DNA of 64,000 nt from Flavobacterium sp. (GTDB lineage: Bacteria; Bacteroidota; Bacteroidia; Flavobacteriales; Flavobacteriaceae): NCBI GenBank assembly GCA_027484725.1, contig JAIXSK010000025.1, forward strand, positions 1 through 64,000, given 5' to 3'. Both the position numbers and the translations under genes were made by a program. Position 1 is the first letter of the stretch; the number at the start of each line of letters is the position of its first letter. This document shows, one piece after another, positions 36,302 to 43,757 of the stretch. A model generated the notes under the pieces. It was given only the letters and a program-made list of their open reading frames with translations, ran no database searches and was not told the DNA's origin.

Positions 36302-37231
36302 TTGAAACACAAAATCCAAAAAGCCATTAATAATCAAGTGAACAACATTGGTCTTCCTATATTGGCCTTATGTTGGGTAAGTTTTTTTTGGGGTACTACT
36401 TGGATTGCTTCAAAAGAAGGTGTCAAACACATGCCGGCCATGCAATTGGTGGCGATACGGCAGTTTTTGGGCGGATTGGCCTATGTGCTGTTTTTTATTG
36501 TCAAAAAAGAACCTTGGCCCCAACCCAAACAGTGGAAAACCATCTTAATTTTGGCTTTCCTCAATTTTGTGCTGAGCAACGGCTTGAGCACTTGGGGTGT
36601 TAAATACATCAGCAGCGGATTAGGCGCTATTCTTGGAGCTATATTTCCGATTTGGGTGGTTTTGATCAGCTTGTTTCGCGGAGAAAAATTACCCAAGCTT
36701 TCCATAATGGGTATGTTGATTTGCTTTTCGGGCGTTTGCCTTGTTTTCTCTGAACATCTTAAAGATTTTTTGCATCCGGACTTTAGGTTTGGAATTTTAT
36801 TATCGCTTGCGGCTACGTTTACTTGGGCTTTTGGCATGTTGTACACCAAAAAGAAAGCAGCGAGTTTTAATCCATATTTTAGCTTGGGTTTGCAAATGCT
36901 GGTTTCAAGTATCTTTTTATTTTCAGTGATTGGCGCCACAGGAACAACGATTCCGCTGACTGAAATTCCGGCCATTTCTTGGTGGTCGATAGCTTATTTG
37001 GTGGTTGTGGGTTCTATACTAACTTTTGCCGCTTTTATTTATGCCTTACAAAAACTTCCGGCTGAAGTCAACAGCATTTATGCCTACATCAACCCGATTG
37101 TTGCTGTTCTTTTGGGTGCATTGTTATTTGGCGAACCACTAACTTTCTCTATCGTTTTGGGCGGAAGCATTCTTTTGGTTGGACTCTACACCGTAAATTA
37201 TTCTTTGCGCAAACAAAAAAAGAATGCATAA
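36302..37231 (+). CDS. EamA/DMT-family inner-membrane transporter
   Basis: 309 residues with about ten transmembrane helices in two EamA repeats (first about 18-145, second about 160-300; FGEPLTFSIVLGGSILLVG near the end). Start is the TTG at 36302, immediately after the preceding stop (TAA-TTG); there is no better ATG before the first helix. Such transporters export amino acids or other metabolites. Cargo not predictable. A bidirectional terminator lies 3 nt after the stop. Confidence 0.85.
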   Translation: MKHKIQKAINNQVNNIGLPILALCWVSFFWGTTWIASKEGVKHMPAMQLVAIRQFLGGLAYVLFFIVKKEPWPQPKQWKTILILAFLNFVLSNGLSTWGVKYISSGLGAILGAIFPIWVVLISLFRGEKLPKLSIMGMLICFSGVCLVFSEHLKDFLHPDFRFGILLSLAATFTWAFGMLYTKKKAASFNPYFSLGLQMLVSSIFLFSVIGATGTTIPLTEIPAISWWSIAYLVVVGSILTFAAFIYALQKLPAEVNSIYAYINPIVAVLLGALLFGEPLTFSIVLGGSILLVGLYTVNYSLRKQKKNA

Positions 37232-37255
37232 AAAACCCCAGCTTTTGGCCGGGGT
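37230..37255. terminator. Bidirectional intrinsic terminator
   Basis: ACCCC (37235-37239) pairs with GGGGT (37251-37255), with an inner GC/GC pair beyond one mismatch; A-run on the left gives a T-tract for the minus-strand M13 peptidase. Serves both convergent genes. Confidence 0.8.
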
Positions 37256-37261
37256 ATTTGT

Positions 37262-39328
37262 TTACCAGATTTTCACTCGTTTGTCTGGAGCAATATACAT
37301 TTTGTCTCCGGGTTTGATGTTAAAGGCTTGATAAAAAGCATCTACATTCAAAAGCGGAACATAACCTCTGAACTCTCCCGGTGAATGCGGATCTGTTTTT
37401 ACCTGACTTTTAATGGCTTCTTCTCTTGATTTTGTGCGCCAAATGGTTGCCCATGATAAGAAAAATCTTTGCTCAGGAGTAAATCCGTCAATAAGTGCCG
37501 GTTTGGTAGTTTGCGATTTTAAATACAGTTGTAATCCGTCATAAGCAGCATTGACTCCGCCCAAATCTCCGATGTTTTCACCCAAAGTAAACTTCCCATC
37601 CACATGAACACCCGGAAAAGGTTCGAGTGCGCTGTACTGATCAGCCAATGCTTGACCCAATGAAGTAAATTGTTTTAAATCTTGTTCTGTCCACCAATCA
37701 GCCAAATTTCCTTTAGCGTCAAAACGCGCACCTGAATCATCAAACCCGTGCGAGATTTCATGACCAATAACTGCTCCGATTCCGCCATAATTGAGCGCTT
37801 CATCTACACGATAATCGTAAAAAGGTGGTTGCAAAATAGCCGCCGGAAATACGATTTCATTATAAGACGGATTGTAATAAGCGTTTACTTCTTGTGGTGC
37901 CATGAGCCACTCAGTTTTATCAACCGGTTTGCCCAGCTTATTGACATCTTTACGGAATTCCCATTTAGACAAATTGCGCATGTTATTAAAATAACTTCCT
38001 CCTTCATCTGCTGAACCAATGCTCAATGTTGCATAATCTTCCCATTTGTCGGGATAACCAATTTTAATGGTCATACTGTTGAGCTTTTCAATGGCTTTTA
38101 CTTTAGTGGCTTGTGACATCCATTCAAGTTTGGCAATACGCGCTTGATAAGCTTTGATGATGTTTTTAATCATACGGCCGGCTTTTACTTTGGCTTCGGC
38201 CGGAAACATTTGCTGCACATATAATTTACCTAAAGCTTGCCCAATGTTGCCGTTCACTGTTTGAAGGGCTCGCTCGTCTAAAGGCCGTCTTTGCAACAAA
38301 CCATTAAGTGTTTTTCCGTAAAACTCAAAATTGGCGTCTCCAATATTTTCAGCCAATTGACCCGCCGTTCTATTGAGCAATGCCCAACGCAAATAATCTT
38401 TCCATTGATCTACTTTTCCGTTGGCCAGAATATCTTGCAAGGCTTGCATGTATCGAGGTTGGGTTACAATTACCGTATCAACTTTGGTGATGCCTAATTT
38501 GGTGAAGTAGTTTTTCCAATCAACAGACGGAGTCATTTTTTGAATATCTGACAAGGTCATCGGATTGTATTGTTTGCGTGCGTCTCGACGTTCAACACGG
38601 TCCAATCTGGGTTGCGACATGGCTGTTTCAATTTCAAGAATCCCTTTGGCGCGCGCGCCCAAATTCTCACTAGATTCAGACATGATGAATGCAAGCATGC
38701 GCGCTACGTGGGCTACGTATTTGTCTCGTTTTTCTTGTGAATCTTTATCGGTCGAAACATAATAATCTCTGTCCGGAAGCCCTAATCTTCCCGGCATTAA
38801 ACTAATGGAGTTTTTGTTGCTGTCTTTGTCATCGGCACCAATAGAAATTCCAAAAAATCCGGCCCCGCCTTCAGGTTGTAACTCAATGATAAAATTTTGT
38901 AAATCCTGAACGTTTTTGATGGCATCAATTTTATCCAAATAAGGCTTTAAAGGTTCAATTCCGGCTTTGTTGCGTGCTTCTACATCCATGATGGTTTTGT
39001 AAAGAGCAATGGCTTTTCCTTCGTCGGTATTAGATTTATACGATGGATTTGAAGAAGCTTCTTTGAGAATTTTAGCTACATCTTTATTGGTGTTTTCATA
39101 AAGTTCTTCAAATGAACCCCATGAGGTTTTGTCGTTGGGAATTTGGGTTTTGTCTAACCAAGCTCCGTTTACATACCGATAAAAATCGTCATTAGGACGC
39201 GTCTTTTTATCAAAATTATCCAGATCAATGCCCGGTTTGGATTTCTGAGTTTGCTGACCCTGAGATGCTTGCCCGATCAAAAGGCCCAAGGCAAGAATGA
39301 ACAAGGTTTTTTGTGTATACTTTTTCAT
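37262..39328 (-). CDS. M13-family (neprilysin/PepO-like) metallopeptidase
   Basis: 688 residues. Signal peptide (MKKYTQKTLFILALGLLIG..), then the M13 N-terminal helical domain (DNFDKKTRPNDDFYRYVNGAW) and catalytic domain with HEISH in IGHEISHGFDDSG near residue 523 and the third zinc ligand in GENIGDLGG near 586; the C-terminal substrate-binding RVDAFYQAF-like motif is here LNVDAFYQAF, and it ends with VKIW, the usual family ending (xxxW). A secreted or periplasmic oligopeptidase. Monocistronic, with -7 box TAGTTTTG (complement of 39353-39360). Confidence 0.95.
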   Translation of the reverse strand: MKKYTQKTLFILALGLLIGQASQGQQTQKSKPGIDLDNFDKKTRPNDDFYRYVNGAWLDKTQIPNDKTSWGSFEELYENTNKDVAKILKEASSNPSYKSNTDEGKAIALYKTIMDVEARNKAGIEPLKPYLDKIDAIKNVQDLQNFIIELQPEGGAGFFGISIGADDKDSNKNSISLMPGRLGLPDRDYYVSTDKDSQEKRDKYVAHVARMLAFIMSESSENLGARAKGILEIETAMSQPRLDRVERRDARKQYNPMTLSDIQKMTPSVDWKNYFTKLGITKVDTVIVTQPRYMQALQDILANGKVDQWKDYLRWALLNRTAGQLAENIGDANFEFYGKTLNGLLQRRPLDERALQTVNGNIGQALGKLYVQQMFPAEAKVKAGRMIKNIIKAYQARIAKLEWMSQATKVKAIEKLNSMTIKIGYPDKWEDYATLSIGSADEGGSYFNNMRNLSKWEFRKDVNKLGKPVDKTEWLMAPQEVNAYYNPSYNEIVFPAAILQPPFYDYRVDEALNYGGIGAVIGHEISHGFDDSGARFDAKGNLADWWTEQDLKQFTSLGQALADQYSALEPFPGVHVDGKFTLGENIGDLGGVNAAYDGLQLYLKSQTTKPALIDGFTPEQRFFLSWATIWRTKSREEAIKSQVKTDPHSPGEFRGYVPLLNVDAFYQAFNIKPGDKMYIAPDKRVKIW

Positions 39329-39352
39329 TTTTCAAAGTTTGGTTAAAGGTTA

Positions 39353-39360
39353 CAAAACTA
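39353..39360 (-). promoter_or_regulatory. Putative -7 element for the M13 peptidase
   Basis: CAAAACTA on the plus strand reads TAGTTTTG, match to TAnnTTTG, 24 nt before the start codon. Confidence 0.4.
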
Positions 39361-39395
39361 TTCAATTTTTTAAATGCGCATAGGTCGGGTTTTCA

Positions 39396-39403
39396 TACTT
39401 TTG
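39396..39403 (+). promoter_or_regulatory. Putative -7 element for the SCO gene
   Basis: TACTTTTG, match to TAnnTTTG, 16 nt before the ATG at 39420. No clear -33 element. Confidence 0.4.
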
Positions 39404-39419
39404 TTACAAATTTCAAATT

Positions 39420-40088
39420 ATGCTTGAATTCTTTAAAAAATTTCGAATTTTCTTCGGAATTATGGCGGTTATTTCTGCGATTTGTATCGCTCTTTTTTAT
39501 CAAGCGCTCAAGCCAAAAAAAACACTACCCCTATTCAATCCGGCTGATGTGAACCCAGAAATGGTAGACAGCACAGTTCAATACATTAAAAAATACCACA
39601 CCATCGCCGATTTTTCATTCATCAATCAAAACGGCAAAACCATCACTCAAAAAGACTACGAAGGGAAAATTTATGTGGCAGATTTTTTCTTCACTACTTG
39701 TGGCTCTATTTGCCCGATTATGACCCGAAATATGGTCGATGTGCAAAAAGCTTTTTTGAATAATCCAAAAGTGATGATTCTTTCGCATACCGTTATGCCG
39801 GATGTAGACAGTGTTCCGGTACTTAAAAAATATGCCCTTGAAAAAGGCGTGGTAGATGCCAAATGGAATTTAGTCACCGGAGACAAAAAAGATATTTACG
39901 CTATGGCGCGCAAATCATATCTGGCCGTGAAATTAGGAAAACCGTCAGAGCTTTATGATATGGTGCATACCGAAAATTTTGTTTTGGTTGACACAAAGCG
40001 CAGAGTTCGCGGCTTTTACGACGGCACCAAAAAAGAAGAAATCCAGCGACTTATTGACGATATCAACTGGCTTTGCACCGAGAAATAA
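39420..40088 (+). CDS. SCO1/SenC family copper chaperone-like protein
   Basis: 222 residues. One N-terminal membrane segment (about 10-29) anchors a thioredoxin-fold domain facing the periplasm. Copper ligands are visible: C94 and C98 (FFTTCGSICP) and H183 (MVHTENFVLVD). SCO proteins deliver copper to the CuA centre of cytochrome c oxidase or act in thiol redox. It lies 82 nt upstream of feoA but has its own promoter-like box; no oxidase gene is nearby. Confidence 0.92.
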   Translation: MLEFFKKFRIFFGIMAVISAICIALFYQALKPKKTLPLFNPADVNPEMVDSTVQYIKKYHTIADFSFINQNGKTITQKDYEGKIYVADFFFTTCGSICPIMTRNMVDVQKAFLNNPKVMILSHTVMPDVDSVPVLKKYALEKGVVDAKWNLVTGDKKDIYAMARKSYLAVKLGKPSELYDMVHTENFVLVDTKRRVRGFYDGTKKEEIQRLIDDINWLCTEK

Positions 40089-40136
40089 AATTTTGATAAA
40101 ACTGATTTTTATCATTTCACTTTTCTATTTAATCGT

Positions 40137-40165
40137 TACTTTTGCAATCTAAATTTAATCTAAAT
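40137..40165 (+). promoter_or_regulatory. feo promoter -7 box with overlapping direct-repeat operator candidate
   Basis: -7 element TACTTTTG at 40137-40144, followed directly by two 9-bp direct repeats AATCTAAAT at 40146-40154 and 40157-40165. The expected transcription start (about 7 nt beyond the -7 box) falls inside the first repeat. The 12-mer TCTAAATTTAAT (40148-40159) recurs exactly at 45698-45709 behind another -7 box. Candidate binding site of the DtxR/MntR-type regulator at 43051-43725; inference. Confidence 0.45.
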
Positions 40166-40170
40166 AAGAC

Positions 40171-40398
40171 TTGCAAACCCATCTTTGTCATCTTAAAAAA
40201 GGCGAAAAAGCCATCATCAAAGATTTTGATGTTGAAGCTATTCCGCTCAAATTACTTGAGATGGGCTGTTTGCCGGGCAATTTAGTCGAACTCATTCAAG
40301 TGGCTCCTTTTGGCGATCCGCTGTATTTGAACATCAACGGCGCGCACGTAGCAATTCGGTTAGAAACGGCATGCATTATTGAAATTGATGGTCTTTAA
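40171..40398 (+). CDS. feoA: Ferrous iron transport protein FeoA
   Basis: 75 residues, SH3-like FeoA domain: LKKGEKAIIKDF, LLEMGCLPGNLVEL, DPLYLNINGAHVAIRLETACIIEI. Start is the TTG at 40171; no ATG fits the domain start. A small cytosolic partner of the FeoB iron permease. Followed 9 nt later by feoB. Regulation by metal is likely given the operator candidate overlapping the transcription start. Confidence 0.93.
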   Translation: MQTHLCHLKKGEKAIIKDFDVEAIPLKLLEMGCLPGNLVELIQVAPFGDPLYLNINGAHVAIRLETACIIEIDGL

Positions 40399-40407
40399 TC
40401 AGGCGTT

Positions 40408-42516
40408 ATGAAAAGCAAACAAACCATCAATGTGGCGCTGATTGGCAATCCGAATACCGGAAAAACCTCCGTGTTTAATCAACTCACCGGACTCAACCAA
40501 CAAGTCGGAAATTATCCGGGCATCACCGTCGAGAAAAAAGTCGGTTTTTGCAAACTTCCGGGCAACATCAAAGCCAACATTCTTGATTTGCCGGGCACGT
40601 ACAGCCTCAACGCGAGTTCCATGGATGAGAATGTGGTCATTGAACTCTTGCTCAACAAAAACGACCAACTTTTCCCGGATGTGGCCGTAGTGATTGCCGA
40701 TGTTGAGAACCTCAAACGCAATTTGTTGCTCTTTACCCAGATCAAAGATTTAGAAATTCCGACTATTTTGGTCATCAACATGGCCGACCGCATGCAATAC
40801 AAGGGAATTTCACTTGATATTGCTGTTTTAGAAGAAAAACTCAAAACCAAAATTGCCCTCATCAGTTCGCGCAAAGGCATCGGTATTGAAGCTTTAAAAG
40901 AATTGATTGTTCGTTATAAAACGCTCTCTACCGAACCTTGTGTCAACGCTTCAAGTATTGATCCGGAGTATTTTGATCGCCTGCGAAGAACCTTCCCGAA
41001 CCAATTGCTGTATAAACTTTGGCTCGTGATTACCCAAGATGTCAACTTTTTGAATTTGGAACGAAAAGAACTCGACAGCAATTTTACCCGTTCGCATTCA
41101 GATTTAAAAAGATTACAGCAAAAAGAAACCATCAAACGCTATCAGTTCATCAATGAAGTGCTCAAAGAAGGGCAGAAAATTGATACGGCCAACGCTAAAG
41201 ATTGGCGCAGTAAAATTGATCGCGTACTCATGCATCAATTTTGGGGCTATGTGATTTTCTTTATGATTTTGGCCGTGATTTTCCAATCTATTTTTGATTG
41301 GTCGCAAATTCCGATGGATTTCATCGACACCTCATTTGCCGCGCTGAGCGCTTCAGCCAACCAACATTTGGCGCCGGGTGTTTTGACCAGTCTCATTTCT
41401 GAAGGTATTATTCCGGGCATTGGCGGCATTTTGATTTTTATTCCACAAATTGCGTTTTTGTTTTTGTTTATCTCTGTTTTAGAAGAAAGCGGTTACATGA
41501 GCCGTGTGGTTTTTTTGATGGACAAAATCATGCGCCGCTTCGGGCTTTCAGGCAAAAGTGTGGTCCCGCTTATCTCGGGCACGGCCTGTGCCATTCCGGC
41601 CATTATGGCCACGCGCAATATTGAGAACTGGAAAGAGCGCCTCATCACCATTTTAGTCACGCCTTTTACCACTTGCTCGGCGCGTTTGCCGGTATATGCG
41701 ATTATTATTGCCTTGGTAATTCCAGACGAATATGTTTTAGGCATTGTCAATTTGCAAGGATTAACCTTGATGATTCTGTATTTGGTAGGCTTTGGTATGG
41801 CGATTCTCTCAGCTTATATTCTGAATAAAGTTTTAAAAATCAAGAGCAAATCTTACTTTGTGGTTGAAATGCCCAACTACAAACTTCCCCTGTTTAAAAA
41901 TGTTTTCATCAATGTGGTCGAGAAAACCAAATCATTTGTTTTTGGTGCCGGGAAAATCATTTTGGCACTATCGGTGATTTTGTGGTTTTTGGGTTCACAC
42001 GGTCCGGACAACGATTTTGAAAACGCAGCATCCATCGTTCAAAATAAATATCAAAGTAACGGCACATCCGTAGATGATACGGCGCTGGAGAATCATATTG
42101 CCGAATACAAACTAGAGCATTCCTACATCGGAATCGCCGGAAAACTCATCGAGCCGGTTATTCAACCTTTGGGATATGATTGGAAGATTGGCGTGGCCGT
42201 GGTGAGTTCTTTTGCCGCGCGCGAAGTTTTTGTCGGAACCTTGGCCACCATTTACAGCGTGGGCAATCAAGGCGATGAAGAAGCCACCATTAAAGAGCAA
42301 ATGAAACGCGAGGTTCGCCCTGACGGAACGTCTACTTTTACCATGGCTTCGGGCGCATCACTGCTGTTGTTTTATGCTTTTGCCATGCAGTGCATCAGTA
42401 CATTGGCCATTGTGAAAAAAGAAACCAACTCTTGGAAATGGCCTGTGATTCAGCTACTGATCATGAGCGGTTTGGCTTATTTAGTAGCTTTATCGGCTTA
42501 TCAAACACTTCAGTAA
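40408..42516 (+). CDS. feoB: Ferrous iron permease FeoB
   Basis: 702 residues. N-terminal G-domain with G1 GNPNTGKTS (12-20), G2 region YPGITVEKK, G3 DLPGTYSL and G4 NMAD; then the helical regulatory domain, and a membrane part with two Gate segments (SGYMSRVVFLMDK..LSGKSVVPLISGTACAIPA and later AAREVFVGTL). It takes up Fe(II) across the inner membrane. Encoded between feoA (9 nt upstream) and a one-base-overlapping small Cys-rich membrane protein. Length slightly below E. coli FeoB. Confidence 0.97.
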   Translation: MKSKQTINVALIGNPNTGKTSVFNQLTGLNQQVGNYPGITVEKKVGFCKLPGNIKANILDLPGTYSLNASSMDENVVIELLLNKNDQLFPDVAVVIADVENLKRNLLLFTQIKDLEIPTILVINMADRMQYKGISLDIAVLEEKLKTKIALISSRKGIGIEALKELIVRYKTLSTEPCVNASSIDPEYFDRLRRTFPNQLLYKLWLVITQDVNFLNLERKELDSNFTRSHSDLKRLQQKETIKRYQFINEVLKEGQKIDTANAKDWRSKIDRVLMHQFWGYVIFFMILAVIFQSIFDWSQIPMDFIDTSFAALSASANQHLAPGVLTSLISEGIIPGIGGILIFIPQIAFLFLFISVLEESGYMSRVVFLMDKIMRRFGLSGKSVVPLISGTACAIPAIMATRNIENWKERLITILVTPFTTCSARLPVYAIIIALVIPDEYVLGIVNLQGLTLMILYLVGFGMAILSAYILNKVLKIKSKSYFVVEMPNYKLPLFKNVFINVVEKTKSFVFGAGKIILALSVILWFLGSHGPDNDFENAASIVQNKYQSNGTSVDDTALENHIAEYKLEHSYIGIAGKLIEPVIQPLGYDWKIGVAVVSSFAAREVFVGTLATIYSVGNQGDEEATIKEQMKREVRPDGTSTFTMASGASLLLFYAFAMQCISTLAIVKKETNSWKWPVIQLLIMSGLAYLVALSAYQTLQ

Positions 42517-42638
42517 TGATTCAAGAAATTTTAGCTTATTTGATTTTGGCCACGGCAGTTTTGTTTTTGGCTAAAAAGTTTTTTTTCAAACCTAAAAAAA
42601 AGAAGAACTGCTCGAATGAAGATTGCGGTTGCCACTAA
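42516..42638 (+). CDS. FeoB-associated Cys-rich membrane protein
   Basis: 40 residues. Start ATG at 42516 overlaps the feoB stop by one base (TAATG). One membrane helix (IQEILAYLILATAVLFLAKKFF) is followed by a basic stretch and a Cys-rich tail (NCSNEDCGCH). This matches the small FeoB-associated Cys-rich proteins that often end feo operons (a functional analogue of FeoC). Its stop directly abuts the stop of the convergent gene. Possible role in metal sensing or permease stability, inferred. Confidence 0.8.
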   Translation: MIQEILAYLILATAVLFLAKKFFFKPKKKKNCSNEDCGCH

Positions 42639-43076
42639 TTACTGAATATCTACAAAAATAGAATAACTTTTAGGCAATGTTTTTACGCCTGATTTAGGTC
42701 TGGGAACCAAGTTCAAGCTTTTGATCTTTTCTACCGGAATGGCTAGCGTTTGTGCCAGCCAAGTTTTAATCTCATCCGTATTTTTGGCTGCAAAAGTTAA
42801 GACCTTTTCATCTGCCCATGCTCCGTTTTTATAGACTGAAACCAACACTTGCGCCTCGCCTGCCCAAATACATTCTGAACCTTCCGGGCAGCGTGCATCT
42901 GAGATGACTTCTTTGAGAAAAACCTGCGTGCCTGATTTTTTCAGTCCGGTTTTATAGGTAATTGAAAAATCTTGCAACTTGGCTTTTTTGTGTTTTTTCT
43001 GCGCCGATGCATTCATTACACACAAACAAAGCAACAAAAAAAACAAGCACTTATTTATCTTGAATAATTTTGACAT
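42639..43076 (-). CDS. Secreted protein of unknown function with CPEGSECIWAGEA motif
   Basis: 145 residues from the ATG at 43076, which gives a signal peptide (MSKLFKINKCLFFLLLCLCVMNASAQ); it overlaps the end of the regulator gene by 26 nt. The mature part is a small beta protein with the segment DARCPEGSECIWAGEAQVLV, a motif I recall from unnamed Bacteroidetes secreted/lipoproteins (RCPxxxxCxWxG). No function can be assigned. Overlap with the DtxR-type regulator gene suggests translational coupling and a possible metal-related role. Confidence 0.7.
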   Translation of the reverse strand: MSKLFKINKCLFFLLLCLCVMNASAQKKHKKAKLQDFSITYKTGLKKSGTQVFLKEVISDARCPEGSECIWAGEAQVLVSVYKNGAWADEKVLTFAAKNTDEIKTWLAQTLAIPVEKIKSLNLVPRPKSGVKTLPKSYSIFVDIQ

Positions 43077-43725
43077 AAAGGTTGTTGGCAATTTTATTAG
43101 AAATGACATGCGTTTGTTCATTAACTTGAACTTTTAAAGATAGGTCAAATTCTTCAATTGATACAATTTTAATCGACGTGCCCAAAGCTATTTTGTGGTT
43201 GTCCAGATATTTTAAAAACGCCGCTGACGAATCTTTCACGCCCACACATTGGCATGCTTGACCGGGCGCAACTTCAGACAACAACACTTTTTCAATGGCA
43301 ATAATGTTGCCTTGTCGGTCCGGAATTGCGTCGCCGTGCGGATCACGTGTTGGGTTGCCCAAAAAATCATCGAGTTTATTGATGAGCTGCTCTGATTTGA
43401 TGTGTTCGAGTTGTTCGGCAATATCGTGTACTTCATCCCATGCAAAATGCAATTTATCCACCAAGAAAAATTCCCACAACCGATGCTTGCGCACAATCAT
43501 TTTGGCCGCGAGTAAACCTTGCTGGGTGAGTGAAACTCCTTGGTATTTTTTGTAGAAAATCCAATTTTTATCCGCCAGTTTTTTGAGCATATCGGTCACC
43601 GATGACGCTTTGGTTTCCATCTTTTCGGCAATGGCATTGGTACTCACCTCACTCTGATTTGATTGGGTGAGGTGATAAATGGTTTTAAGGTAATTTTCTT
43701 CTGAAAGCGTCATTTTGGTAGGCAT
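43051..43725 (-). CDS. mntR: DtxR/MntR-type metal-dependent transcriptional regulator
   Basis: 224 residues. N-terminal winged helix (NYLKTIYHLTQ, VSTNAIAEKMETKASSVTDMLKKL, GVSLTQQG), dimerisation/metal domain (RKHRLWEFFLVDKLHFAWDEVHDIAEQLEHIKS, with E, H and C-free ligands as in MntR-like members), and a C-terminal FeoA/SH3-like domain. It would bind operators when loaded with Mn or Fe and repress uptake genes. It lies 32 nt after the NRAMP gene on the same strand, and the feo operon is convergent with it, so both are plausible targets. The Mn-versus-Fe preference is not certain from sequence. Confidence 0.88.
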   Translation of the reverse strand: MPTKMTLSEENYLKTIYHLTQSNQSEVSTNAIAEKMETKASSVTDMLKKLADKNWIFYKKYQGVSLTQQGLLAAKMIVRKHRLWEFFLVDKLHFAWDEVHDIAEQLEHIKSEQLINKLDDFLGNPTRDPHGDAIPDRQGNIIAIEKVLLSEVAPGQACQCVGVKDSSAAFLKYLDNHKIALGTSIKIVSIEEFDLSLKVQVNEQTHVISNKIANNLYVKIIQDK

Positions 43726-43757
43726 TCGTTAATTGTTTTAAAACAAAAATAAATGTA

